A DNA stretch of 25,220 bases from Chloroflexi bacterium UBA4733 (GTDB lineage: Bacteria; Chloroflexota; UBA4733): the NCBI GenBank assembly GCA_002404055.1, contig DHIZ01000216.1, positions 38,607 through 63,826 of the forward strand, in the 5' to 3' direction. Positions 1 through 7,459 of the stretch are shown one piece after another. The position numbers and the translations under genes were made by a program. Every line of letters starts with the position of its first letter. The first letter of the stretch is position 1. A model generated the notes under the pieces. That model made no database searches. It saw nothing but the letters and a program-made list of their open reading frames with translations, and was not told the DNA's origin.

Positions 1-21
1 CTGCCGTCAACGGTTCGCAAC

Positions 22-73
22 GCGACCGCAGTCGCCCCCGTCACTTGGCCGCCGATCGCAATCGCGGCCCTGT
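22..73 (+). repeat. 52-bp twin-hairpin repeat, copy A
   Basis: Two hairpins lie side by side. The first is GCGAC-CGCA-GTCGC. The second has GGCCG(C)CGAT pairing with ATCGCGGCC around another CGCA loop. The 52 bp are identical, on my reading, to the reverse complement of 4500-4551. The element lies just after the stop of the gene ending at 136, so it could act as a transcript end structure, but there is no T-tract. It resembles REP/BIME-type palindromic repeats. No transposase is visible in the window. Confidence 0.8.
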
Positions 74-135
74 AACACGCCACTAAATACCGTTCGCTTT
101 CTGTGCAGGATTTTGCGGCGCACCCATCGCCATTC

Positions 136-456
136 CTACACGTGGCGTCCTGGGAAGCGGACGCTATCGTGACCTTTTCGTAGTACCCGTCGCGCCGCGA
201 CTGGGTCGCGCTGGAGCCAGTCGAGCGTTAGGAAGGCGGCGATCGGCTGTTGACCGTGCTGATCCATGAGGGTGCGGACGGTTTCCCCCGAGATTTCGAG
301 GCTGGGCAAGGGTCCGCCGTCCCACCACGAGATGAAGGCCTCGCGCACTGGTGGTGAGAGCGCGAGTAACTTGTCGGCTACTAACGATGCACCGTGAAGC
401 GGATAGCCGAATTCCTCTACCAGTCGGGACACGACAGTATCGCGTTCCATCTCCAT
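136..456 (-). CDS. Small conserved helical protein, last gene of HerA operon
   Basis: This gene encodes about 106 residues of unknown function. I chose the ATG at 456 because it lies one base beyond the stop of the upstream gene (458-460), which implies translational coupling; an upstream extension to 522 would overlap that gene. The protein is predicted mostly helical, has no Cys cluster, signal peptide or membrane segment, and contains segments such as EFGYPLHGASLVADKL and AAFLTLDWLQRDPVAAR. I have the impression that similar short proteins occur in Firmicutes and Chloroflexota, but I cannot name a family. Its place as last gene of a tightly coupled operon suggests it serves the ATPase/peptidase module, perhaps as an adaptor or immunity-like partner; that is inference. 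Confidence 0.7.
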   Translation of the reverse strand: MEMERDTVVSRLVEEFGYPLHGASLVADKLLALSPPVREAFISWWDGGPLPSLEISGETVRTLMDQHGQQPIAAFLTLDWLQRDPVAARRVLRKGHDSVRFPGRHV

Positions 457-457
457 C

Positions 458-1069
458 CTATTCCGACTCCAGTCGGGGCAGCCCGAGGCCCTGGGCAATG
501 CGGCCTGCATAGGCCCAGGCATCCGCTTCGATCGGTTGGGCGGCGTAGGCCTCTAGACCGTAGTCTTCGGCACTGAGGTACTGCCCAGGCTCCATATTCG
601 CTGCCCAGGCCCCGACCACTGTGCCATCGGTCACCGTGCCGGGATGGCTCACCGCGAAGTCCTGGAAGGCGTGGCGATCCTCGTGAACAACAGTGTCCAC
701 AAATTCACCGACAGGCGTTGCACTGTCAAGTTGCTCGGCGTTCACAACGAGCCGCGACCCGTCGTAGGCGCCGCAGACACCGGGGCCGAGGGCCTCCGCT
801 TCAACGGACAAGCCCGGGCGACCCTGCACGGCCGCCATACTGTCCTCCACGCTCTGCAGGGCCTCCAATCGGCCCTGGGCATCCAGCGTTTGCCAGGTAG
901 CTGGGGAGATGCCGTCGAGTTGCTGCAGCGCATCGGTGGCATCCTGCACCTGCAGATCCGTCTCCATGGTGTAGTCGACAGAGCCATCCAGGCTTCCCTG
1001 GCCGTCGTCCGTCGCCGGTGCGTCAAGTACTTCGGGTGTTGGTGGCTCGGCGACATCGATGTCGTCCAT
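458..1069 (-). CDS. Predicted HExxH zinc metallopeptidase
   Basis: The product has about 203 residues. The zincin signature HEDRH lies near residues 129-133, at the end of a hydrophobic helix (FVDTVVHEDRHAFQDF). A likely third metal ligand follows near residues 181-183 in the segment QPIEADAWAYA. The spacing and the P-x-E-x-DA pattern recall the peptidase domains of polymorphic toxins, but I cannot assign a family by eye. The N-terminal ~60 residues are acidic and probably disordered. There is no signal peptide, so it should act in the cytoplasm or be exported by another route. The ATG at 1069 is preferred over a GTG at 1078 because GAGGGG lies about 9 bases upstream. The gene is 5 bases after the preceding gene and 1 base before the next. 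Its substrate is unknown. Confidence 0.75.
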   Translation of the reverse strand: MDDIDVAEPPTPEVLDAPATDDGQGSLDGSVDYTMETDLQVQDATDALQQLDGISPATWQTLDAQGRLEALQSVEDSMAAVQGRPGLSVEAEALGPGVCGAYDGSRLVVNAEQLDSATPVGEFVDTVVHEDRHAFQDFAVSHPGTVTDGTVVGAWAANMEPGQYLSAEDYGLEAYAAQPIEADAWAYAGRIAQGLGLPRLESE

Positions 1070-1074
1070 CGCTA

Positions 1075-1362
1075 TCACCCCTCGGGACCACGGGGAGTCC
1101 AGCCTTCCGGCGGCTCCAGCGACTTACCGCCCGTCTCGATGGTGACGGGCTCGTTTTCCATGTGGGGCTCGATCTCCGGCTGTTCTGGCGGATGGATCGT
1201 GGCGAGGGTAGTGTCGTCGCCAGCCGGAACGACATCGGGCACGTCGGCGTCGGCCTGCACCTCCGGTACTTCCAGGGCCGGGCCGCTGACGTCGAGTGAG
1301 GCGGTGTTTACCGCTGCATCAATGGCGTCGGCAGCCGCAGGGTCGAAGGTGAAGTCGCTCAC
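1075..1362 (-). CDS. Small acidic low-complexity protein
   Basis: The product has about 95 residues, is rich in Asp, Glu, Pro and Ala, and has no Cys, membrane segment or recognisable domain. The GTG at 1362 is favoured because it follows GGAAGGA by about 10 bases and starts 7 bases after the stop of the ATPase gene. An ATG at 1401 would give 108 residues but overlap the ATPase gene by 32 bases. The acidic, Pro-rich composition resembles the N-terminus of the peptidase encoded next. It could be a disordered linker, a chaperone-like partner or a substrate of that peptidase; none of this can be decided from sequence alone. Confidence 0.65.
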   Translation of the reverse strand: MSDFTFDPAAADAIDAAVNTASLDVSGPALEVPEVQADADVPDVVPAGDDTTLATIHPPEQPEIEPHMENEPVTIETGGKSLEPPEGWTPRGPEG

Positions 1363-1369
1363 TGTGCGG

Positions 1370-4366
1370 TCATCCTTCCGGCTTTGGGTATTCTGCTTCA
1401 AATTGCTGGAGCAGGCCGCGGGCGCGGCGAACCTCGGGCGTTGTCCCCTCCGCCTTCGCCGATGCTCCCCGCGCCATACTGTCGGCAGAGTGCGCCAGGT
1501 AGCAGTAGACGATGCCGCGTCGGTCGGCCGGCGTGACCGATCGTACCCGCTCTTCTACGCGGGCGCCCCAGCCGCGCGTTTCCAACCAGAGGTCTGATTG
1601 CTGTTCCTGTGCCAGCACGGAACGCAGCTCCTCCTGCCGGGCCTGATCGAAGGCGGAGTCGCTGAGCAGACGGCGGCGCACCGCCCCGGCATAGCGGCAG
1701 CGCTTCGTGGCGTGTAACGGGGCACAGTAGGCGCAGGTTGCCATAGGCGCCGCCACGAGCAACTGCAGCAGCTCCGCCCCCGCCTGAGTGGCCCCGGCGG
1801 CAGACCCACCGGCGCTGAGACTGATATCCCACGGGTCAACCGGTACGTCGCCCAGCGCCAGCTTCTGCCGCTGCGTCTCCATAAAGGCGCGAATGCTCGC
1901 GTCGGAGCTGTCGGGCAGGGCCTCGCGGCAGTAGCCCGGCTGATCGCCGAACTCCGGTACCTTGACGTGGACCGGGCGACCGTAGGGATTACGCAGGAGG
2001 GCGAAGCCGGGCGTGAGGGTGCGGGCGTACTCCCGTTGCTCCGCGTTGAGGTTCATCATGTCGGCGAAGGACTCAAAGCTCGGCGCGTCCTCCAGCCAGT
2101 GCATGATTTTCAGATAGGTGTTGCCGATGGCGCCTTTGACCAGTAACGTGGGAATCTGCTCAGCGATGATGATGCCCTCACCGAAGCCGCGCACCTCCGC
2201 CAGGATATTGGCAAAGTCCTCGCCGGCCGCGCCGCGCGTGTCACCGCCCGACTCGGAGCGTGGCCCCGTCTCCGCCATCAGACGGTGAGCCTCCTCGATC
2301 ACGGTGATGTGCGGGTGCTCGGCGTGACGCGGGTGACGCTCCACTTCCTCGGTGAAGCGCATCAACAGGAAGCCCATCAGCAGCGCGGTGTCCTGGGCGG
2401 AGCCGACGCGGCCCAACTCCATGATCGTGGGCTGGTTCAGAATTTTGCCGAGCGGCATAGATCGGCGCACGTTGACGACGTGGCCGGCATTCTCCAGCAA
2501 ATCGCCAATGCGGATGACGGAGGCCTGGCGAACGGTATCCTTGACCTCGCGGCCGTACTCCAGCCCGTCGGCAATGCGTTTGATCGCCGCATAGAACTCC
2601 GCCATGGTCGGATAGTCGCGGCTCGATTCGCCGCGTTCCAGGACAATGTCCCAGCCCTTCTCCCGATAGACCTGGCGAAGCGCCTCTCGATAGATCATGG
2701 GCAGAGGATCCTGGAGGCTGAAGGCAGCGGTGAAGACTCGCATGAGGCGAGAGAGGTGCGTCTTGAGCAGCAGGCCATCCGGTACCTCAAAAGGGTTGAA
2801 GCGGAAGGGCGACGTGCTCTCGTCACCCAACGTGAACACGAGTAACTCGTCGGCCAGTGCCGGGAAGCCGCGCAGCTCGCGGTAGTCGGGCTTATCGACC
2901 GGGTACAGGACCAGGAAGGGGACACGGTGCTCCAGCCAGAGCTGCACCAGAATGTGCTTGACGGTCGTGCTCTTGCCGCTGCCGGTGGAGCCGGCGATGA
3001 GCGCGTGGCGGGTGAGGTCGCGCACATTGAGTCGGAATGCCTGCGCGGTGGCTGAACCGCGGTGGTAGACTACGCCAAGGCCGACCTTGCGGTTGCGGGC
3101 CTGCTCGGTGGAGGCTGCGAGCGCATCGTTGCGGTTGGCACGGGCCTGCTCGCGCAGTTCCAATTCGTCAGCCGGCGCGACGAATGGTTCACTCTTGACC
3201 AGCACGCCGGGGAGGTAGCCGGACTCGGAAGGGACAGGCAGCCGAAACGCGCCATATGCTTCGCGCGCAGTGGCAAAGTAGCGGAGGCGCTGGAGTGGTA
3301 AGGGCGCAATCGTGTGGCCCCAGTGCGCCTGCTCCAAGAAGCGCAGGTTGGCGACGGCAGTAGCGAATTCGTGCTCGTCGGCCGGCTGGGCGGCGGACCA
3401 CTGCGTCGGGTAGACGTTCTCGGCGTTGCCCATCATCTCGGAGCCAAGCGCGCCGGCGAGGCCGTAAGGCGCGTGGTCCTCGCCCACCAGGTGAACGCGC
3501 ACCAGCACCAGGCCCTCGCGTTCCTGCATCAACTGTTGATAGACGAAGGTGCCGATGCCGGCCCGCGAGCGGATGTACTCCTCGGTGACGCCAGCGTCGT
3601 CGCCGATGGTCTTCTTGAATTGGCCGATGGCATAGCTGACATTGAAGATTTCCTGGTCGAACATGCGTACAGGCCGCAGACTGATACCCACCAGGCAGCG
3701 TTGCGGTTCGCGGGCGAGCGCCGCCAGGAAGCGGCCCATGGGGTTGAAGTCGACGCAGGGGACGAAGGGGTGGGCGACATAGTCACCGGTTCGCTCCAGG
3801 CGGCCAAGCGCTGCCGTGCTGCGAATCGGCATGTCTTCATACTTGCGGATTTCGAGCAGACAGTCCGCCGTGAGGTTGGCGGTAGGGATCGGCTCCAGGT
3901 AACTCCGAAACTCCGCCTCGTTGGTCACCGGCTCCAGCGGATAGTTGAAGGGGTCCTCCACCGGAAACGTCGCCTGGAACTTCTCCCAGAGCCGTTCCGC
4001 CAGCGGCTGGCCGCCCCGGAAGCGCGTCGCGAAGACCTTGCCGAGGAAGACCATGTCGATCAGGTTGGGTTGGCCGGGGACCGGATTGGGCGTGGCGATG
4101 AAGCGGAGCTCAAAGGTAGCGCGATGCTCCCGCAGCCGGGCGAGGTCGTAGATGAAATGGAACTGGCGCTCCATGATGAGCCGGATGCGTTCCCGGCCAA
4201 GGCGCGTGAAGTCCTCCGACATCATCGCTGGGACGAACGGCACCCGCGCCGCCCAGATGGCATGCTCGCCGCCGACCTCCCGGTAGGTCACACCATGATT
4301 GTTGTCGAAGTCGACAGCCTCCTGGACGAATTCACGGCTGGAAAGGAAGATATAGGGGAACTGCAT
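1370..4366 (-). CDS. HerA/FtsK-superfamily ATPase (DUF87-like), 998 aa
   Basis: A large P-loop ATPase of the HerA/TraC/FtsK type. Walker A is AGSTGSGKST at about residues 458-467. Walker B is ITVIEEAH at about 687-694, with the Glu pair typical of the group. A sensor-like IIIAEQIPT segment follows. The first ~430 residues form a long region without an obvious domain, and the C-terminal ~120 residues carry a possible metal knuckle (CAYC...H...C near 878-890). Family members form hexamers that pump DNA, or in TraC/VirB4 relatives drive protein or DNA export. The ATG at 4366 has GGGAG about 8 bases upstream. It is the first gene of a four-gene operon with gaps of 7, 5 and 1 bases. No NurA-type nuclease partner is present, so classical end resection is not supported. 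Confidence 0.85.
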   Translation of the reverse strand: MQFPYIFLSSREFVQEAVDFDNNHGVTYREVGGEHAIWAARVPFVPAMMSEDFTRLGRERIRLIMERQFHFIYDLARLREHRATFELRFIATPNPVPGQPNLIDMVFLGKVFATRFRGGQPLAERLWEKFQATFPVEDPFNYPLEPVTNEAEFRSYLEPIPTANLTADCLLEIRKYEDMPIRSTAALGRLERTGDYVAHPFVPCVDFNPMGRFLAALAREPQRCLVGISLRPVRMFDQEIFNVSYAIGQFKKTIGDDAGVTEEYIRSRAGIGTFVYQQLMQEREGLVLVRVHLVGEDHAPYGLAGALGSEMMGNAENVYPTQWSAAQPADEHEFATAVANLRFLEQAHWGHTIAPLPLQRLRYFATAREAYGAFRLPVPSESGYLPGVLVKSEPFVAPADELELREQARANRNDALAASTEQARNRKVGLGVVYHRGSATAQAFRLNVRDLTRHALIAGSTGSGKSTTVKHILVQLWLEHRVPFLVLYPVDKPDYRELRGFPALADELLVFTLGDESTSPFRFNPFEVPDGLLLKTHLSRLMRVFTAAFSLQDPLPMIYREALRQVYREKGWDIVLERGESSRDYPTMAEFYAAIKRIADGLEYGREVKDTVRQASVIRIGDLLENAGHVVNVRRSMPLGKILNQPTIMELGRVGSAQDTALLMGFLLMRFTEEVERHPRHAEHPHITVIEEAHRLMAETGPRSESGGDTRGAAGEDFANILAEVRGFGEGIIIAEQIPTLLVKGAIGNTYLKIMHWLEDAPSFESFADMMNLNAEQREYARTLTPGFALLRNPYGRPVHVKVPEFGDQPGYCREALPDSSDASIRAFMETQRQKLALGDVPVDPWDISLSAGGSAAGATQAGAELLQLLVAAPMATCAYCAPLHATKRCRYAGAVRRRLLSDSAFDQARQEELRSVLAQEQQSDLWLETRGWGARVEERVRSVTPADRRGIVYCYLAHSADSMARGASAKAEGTTPEVRRARGLLQQFEAEYPKPEG

Positions 4367-4499
4367 AGTTAGGCTCCCAACGCGAGATTGAGGTGAACGC
4401 CCAATACGGTTTAGTTAGGGAGATCGCAGGGCGGCGACTGCGGTCGCTTGGCCGGGGGAGTGCGGTTGGGGGAGGCTGCGGGAAGGTGGGTGGGGGAGT

Positions 4500-4551
4500 A
4501 CAGGGCCGCGATTGCGATCGGCGGCCAAGTGACGGGGGCGACTGCGGTCGC
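4500..4551 (-). repeat. 52-bp twin-hairpin repeat, copy B (inverted to copy A)
   Basis: Read on the minus strand this unit matches 22-73 base for base. Copies A and B therefore form a perfect 52-bp inverted repeat around the ATPase/peptidase operon. A half unit with only the first hairpin lies 104 bp away at 4434-4447. Confidence 0.8.
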
Positions 4552-4624
4552 TTGACAGGGTAAGGACGGTTGCGGGAGGCAAGGAATGGTGAAGGGGAGC
4601 AGGGGCCGAGGCGCTGTGAATATG

Positions 4625-4912
4625 CAACCGTCGGTCCCCACCCAAGCGACCGCAGTCGCCCTCGTCACTTGGCCGTCGATCGCAATCGCGGCCCTGTTCA
4701 AGATGAACCAATCTTTCGCCTTTTCCAACCGTCGGTCCCCACCCAAGCGACCGCAGTCGCCCTCCGTCCTTGGCCGCCGATCGCAATCGCGGCCCTGTTC
4801 CCAACCCATCGAACGTCCCTTGCCCCCAACCGTCCTCCCCCACCCAAGCGACCGCAGTCGCCCCGGTAACTTGGCCGGGGGCGCCCTCTGGGCCCGCAAT
4901 CGCGGCCCTGTG
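4625..4912 (+). repeat. Three 101-bp-period twin-hairpin units, copies C, D, E
   Basis: Units begin at 4646, 4747 and 4848, exactly 101 bp apart. Each has a shared leader (CAACCGTC..TCCCC.CCCAA), the hairpin GCGACCGCAGTCGC, a linker around CTTGGCCG, the second CGCA-loop hairpin ending in GGCCCTGT, and about 27 bp that differ between units. Unit E has a diverged, longer second hairpin. The ~50-bp conserved core, hairpins in each unit and lack of cas genes argue against a CRISPR array. Confidence 0.8.
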
Positions 4913-4971
4913 CTCTTTGGTACTCACGTCGTTCGCTTGCTGCGTACTACTTTGCGTCACACCCCAGAATC

Positions 4972-5916
4972 TCACCCCGCTTTGCGCTGTCCAAGCTGCT
5001 GATACACCTGAGCCGAGCCGGCCATCATCTGAGTCGTTCGCTCAATCTCGCTGCGCTTGGCGACGATGGCGGCGTCAGCCTTCGCCTTCTCCTTCTGCTT
5101 GCTGCTGTACCCCACTCCAATAAGGACGACAATCCCCACCAAGAAGGCACCGAGGACGACACTCACACTCACACTCACACTCACACCCACAGCACCTCCC
5201 TTTTCATAGTCAGAGTGCGCCCCTAAAAATACTCCAAGTGCTCCCAACCCGAACACGATCATCCAGAAGATGTGCCCACCATACTTCATGTGGTTGCGCT
5301 GTTCCTGAAGCATTCCCAGTTCCCCATTTTGCCGCTCGACATTCTGCTGTAGTTCCAGCCAAGCCGCTAACGTCGCAGCCCGCTCGCTAGCTATGCTGTA
5401 GCGGTAACCGCACTCCCCGCAGAAACTCGTCGAGATCAGCGATGACATTTTCTTACACTCGGGGCACTCTTGCACCAACTGCGTCCCACACTTGAAGCAG
5501 AACTTCGTATTGGGAGGGTTTTCGGCGCCGCACCCCTTCTTGGGGCACGCCCACAGCCCCGGCCGACTGGCGGCTACCTGCGCAGGTGGACCAGCCAATG
5601 GTCGAGGGGGCGGCGGAGAGGGCGGCGCCATCGTCACGACCGGCATTGCCCGTAGCACCGCCTCTGGGTCCGCCAGCCCGCCAATCGCCCCATTCAACCC
5701 GATGCCCTCGTCATAGGCGGAGCGCCGGACCGGGTCACTCAGCGTGGAGCGGATCGCATCCACCTGCTGCAACGCCTGATTGGCCTGGTTTACCACGCTC
5801 GGGTCGTGGTGCGTCACCAGCCGCCGCCACTTGTTGTACAGCGTGTTACAGGCGTCATCGACCTCGGCAGGCGTTGCCGTCGGCTGCACTTGCAAGGTCT
5901 CGTAATAGGTTGCCAT
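4972..5916 (-). CDS. J-like domain, double zinc ribbon, two-TM protein
   Basis: The product has 314 residues. An N-terminal J-like domain (about 3-72) begins YYETLQVQPTATPAEV and ends SDPVRRSAYDEG, but the catalytic HPD is replaced by HHDP at 36-39. A Pro-rich linker leads to two zinc ribbons: Cys124/129/140/143 and Cys151/154/166/169. A coiled-coil-prone stretch (about 185-212) precedes two hydrophobic segments (about 216-233 and 243-270), followed by a charged C-terminal helix. J-domain proteins normally stimulate Hsp70 through HPD, so this one may bind without activating. The ATG at 5916 follows AAGGAAGAGCA, a strong ribosome site. It is the last gene of the Hsp70/band-7 set. The second hydrophobic segment contains an alternating Val-Ser run encoded by a hexanucleotide repeat. 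Confidence 0.8.
   Translation of the reverse strand: MATYYETLQVQPTATPAEVDDACNTLYNKWRRLVTHHDPSVVNQANQALQQVDAIRSTLSDPVRRSAYDEGIGLNGAIGGLADPEAVLRAMPVVTMAPPSPPPPRPLAGPPAQVAASRPGLWACPKKGCGAENPPNTKFCFKCGTQLVQECPECKKMSSLISTSFCGECGYRYSIASERAATLAAWLELQQNVERQNGELGMLQEQRNHMKYGGHIFWMIVFGLGALGVFLGAHSDYEKGGAVGVSVSVSVSVVLGAFLVGIVVLIGVGYSSKQKEKAKADAAIVAKRSEIERTTQMMAGSAQVYQQLGQRKAG
5161..5190 (-). repeat. Hexanucleotide microsatellite within the J-like gene
   Basis: Four exact ACTCAC units plus one ACCCAC variant occur on the plus strand. On the coding strand they read as alternating Val-Ser codons at the start of the second membrane segment. Because the unit is 6 bp, slippage would keep the reading frame and only lengthen or shorten the segment by two residues per step. 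Confidence 0.8.
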
Positions 5917-5975
5917 TGCTCTTCCTTTCTATTGAGGACAAAATCACAGCGCCCGTTGTGGCGGCGCCCCCACCT

Positions 5976-6716
5976 TCACGTCTCCCTGTAGATATCCGGC
6001 TGGCCGGGAGGAAAACGGGCGTCGCGCTGCAGAATCAGGCGCAGCGCTTGCAAGTAGTCGCCGTGGCCCGACACATCGGCAATCCAGCGGTTGTAGACAT
6101 CGTGCTCCTGGGTCAGCGCTTGCGCATCGCCCGGCTTCTGATTGAGCACAGCGTTCAGCTCATCCAGCGCCTTTTGCCATTGGCCGCCCGCCGCGTATTG
6201 GCGCGCCAGACCATAGCGCGCCTCGCGCAGTTTGTCGGCCGCGTCGCGATAGCCTGGGGACTCCAGCAGCAACGCCTGGAAGTCGTCGCGGGCACAGAGG
6301 AAGTTGGTATCGCTCAGGCACAGCATCCCCGCGGCGTAGTCGCTCGCCAGGTGTTGAGCCTGAACGGCGAGTTGATGTTGGTGGAAGCGCATGACCCCTA
6401 GCCCAGCAGCAGCAGCGACGAGCGCAGCCGCGAGGAGCCAGACCATCTGGCGGCGCAGTCCGCGCACGCTTCGCCGCCACTCGCCGTCAATGCGTGTTGC
6501 CGTCCTGGCCTGGAGGATGGCGGCATGCGCGGCCGCCTCTTGCCGTTCGATCTCCTGTAGCCGAACAACGGCGTCCGGCAGGTTGACCAGGCGCACGCCG
6601 CAGGCAGTGCAGACGCTGGCGCCGGCGGAGTTGAGCGCGTGGCAGTTGCTGCAGATCAGACCCTGCTCCGGGGTGGTCTCGGGAGGCAGCGTTGCCATGG
6701 TCATTGCAGCATTCAA
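5976..6716 (-). CDS. Zinc ribbon, single-TM, TPR-like protein
   Basis: The product has about 246 residues. A single zinc ribbon lies near the N-terminus (Cys22/25/36/39), followed by a helical basic stretch, one membrane segment (about 91-109, MVWLLAAALVAAAAGLG) and a C-terminal helical region of roughly 130 residues that looks like TPR-type repeats (for example YGLARQYAAGGQWQKALDEL). The expected topology places the ribbon in the cytosol and the repeats outside the membrane. A TTG at 6716 overlaps the TGA of the upstream gene; ATGs at 6704 and 6698 are alternatives and no strong ribosome site separates them. The shared ribbon and single anchor link it to the two J-like proteins on either side. 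The role is probably scaffold or adaptor; no enzyme motif is visible. Confidence 0.8.
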   Translation of the reverse strand: MNAAMTMATLPPETTPEQGLICSNCHALNSAGASVCTACGVRLVNLPDAVVRLQEIERQEAAAHAAILQARTATRIDGEWRRSVRGLRRQMVWLLAAALVAAAAGLGVMRFHQHQLAVQAQHLASDYAAGMLCLSDTNFLCARDDFQALLLESPGYRDAADKLREARYGLARQYAAGGQWQKALDELNAVLNQKPGDAQALTQEHDVYNRWIADVSGHGDYLQALRLILQRDARFPPGQPDIYRET

Positions 6717-7450
6717 TGGACCTGGCTTACCAGGAAGATGATGACGCCAACAAAAAGGGCCAGCGCCACCAGCCAGAAGATGAGCGCGTTCTGGTTGCGT
6801 TGGGCATTGGAAGCCTCCAGTGCCTCCACCCCGGCCGAGAGATCCCGTCGCTCTTCTTGCACCTGGTGGTCCCCTTGCACCGCCACGGCGAAACGGCGCT
6901 GGTCATACTCCGTGACAACGGTGTGGCAGCGTGGGCAGACGGCTTCGCTGAGGGCCACCGGCTGGCCGCAATAGGGGCAAGGCCGGGTCATCTGCCCGCC
7001 ACAGGACGAGCAGATGGTCGCCTGTACCGGGTTGGAATTGCCGCAATTCGGGCAGGCTCGCACGGTCGGCGCTGGAGACAGCAAGTCGAGGTTGATAGTG
7101 GATGCGTTCAGTGAGGCTGCAGTCGACGATGGCGTCGACGGAGTGATGGTTGCGAGTGGGGCCGCCGACGGGGAAGGTCCTGCTTCTGGCTCGGCATCGA
7201 CGAGCGCCTGCACGGTCACGGTTGAGGCGCGCGCGCGAGTACTGCCCAACGACCGATCGTAGGCAGCGCGGCGCTCAGGGTCACCGAGCACGACGTACGC
7301 TTCCTCAATCGCCGTCAGGCGCGCCGCTACTGACGTTTCCGGCGTGTCCCCGGGCGTCTCCACACGCGTGCGTTCGCGCGCGTAGGCGCTGGCGATCTGC
7401 TCCGGTGTGGCGGAGGGCATCACCCGAAGGGCGCGGTAGAAGTCAGACAC
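6713..7450 (-). CDS. J-like domain, double zinc ribbon, tail-anchored protein
   Basis: The product has 245 residues and is a paralogue-like partner of the gene at 4972-5916. The N-terminal J-like domain (about 3-67) keeps the first and last helices (SDFYRALRVMPSATPEQI, GDPERRAAYDRSL) but the HPD loop is gone, replaced by a segment around ETPGDTPE. A Ser/Thr/Pro-rich linker (about 75-128) leads to two zinc ribbons: Cys133/136/147/150 and Cys158/161/172/175. After a charged helix, one hydrophobic segment (about 222-241) ends four residues from the C-terminus, so it should be tail-anchored with ribbons in the cytosol. GTG at 7450 follows GAGGGG; the start is 9 bases after the band-7 gene stop. 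Confidence 0.8.
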   Translation of the reverse strand: MSDFYRALRVMPSATPEQIASAYARERTRVETPGDTPETSVAARLTAIEEAYVVLGDPERRAAYDRSLGSTRARASTVTVQALVDAEPEAGPSPSAAPLATITPSTPSSTAASLNASTINLDLLSPAPTVRACPNCGNSNPVQATICSSCGGQMTRPCPYCGQPVALSEAVCPRCHTVVTEYDQRRFAVAVQGDHQVQEERRDLSAGVEALEASNAQRNQNALIFWLVALALFVGVIIFLVSQVH

Positions 7451-7459
7451 GCTGTCCCC

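Larger units (their letters stand above)
4367..4971. repeat. 605-bp repeat-filled region between two operons
   Basis: This stretch contains no convincing gene. The in-frame open stretches it holds translate repeated hairpin units in several frames. From left to right it holds a lone first hairpin on the minus strand (4434-4447), a full 52-bp unit on the minus strand (4500-4551), and three plus-strand units beginning at 4646, 4747 and 4848. The plus units recur every 101 bp and the minus ones about every 104 bp. Each is preceded by a pyrimidine-rich leader of the type CAACCGTCNNTCCCC. Orientation changes near 4615. The promoter of the ATPase operon must lie around 4367-4440, but I see no clear -35/-10 pair. 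Confidence 0.8.

Noticed and set aside
644..1597. 317-codon plus-strand ORF
   Set aside because: Antisense across three coupled minus-strand genes; low-complexity translation.
1370..4366. HerA-NurA end-resection pair
   Set aside because: No NurA-like nuclease lies in the operon; the partners are a zinc peptidase and two small proteins.
3314..4372. 352-codon plus-strand ORF
   Set aside because: Antisense to the N-terminal part of the HerA-type ATPase; no domain in the translation.
4625..4912. CRISPR-like array
   Set aside because: The conserved core is ~50 bp with two hairpins, there are only three units in one direction, and no cas gene is present.
4411..5123. Several overlapping ORFs on both strands in the repeat field
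   Set aside because: They translate the same hairpin repeats in different frames (for example ATAVAPVTWP and DRSRPRHLA) and lack ribosome sites; they are repeat artefacts.
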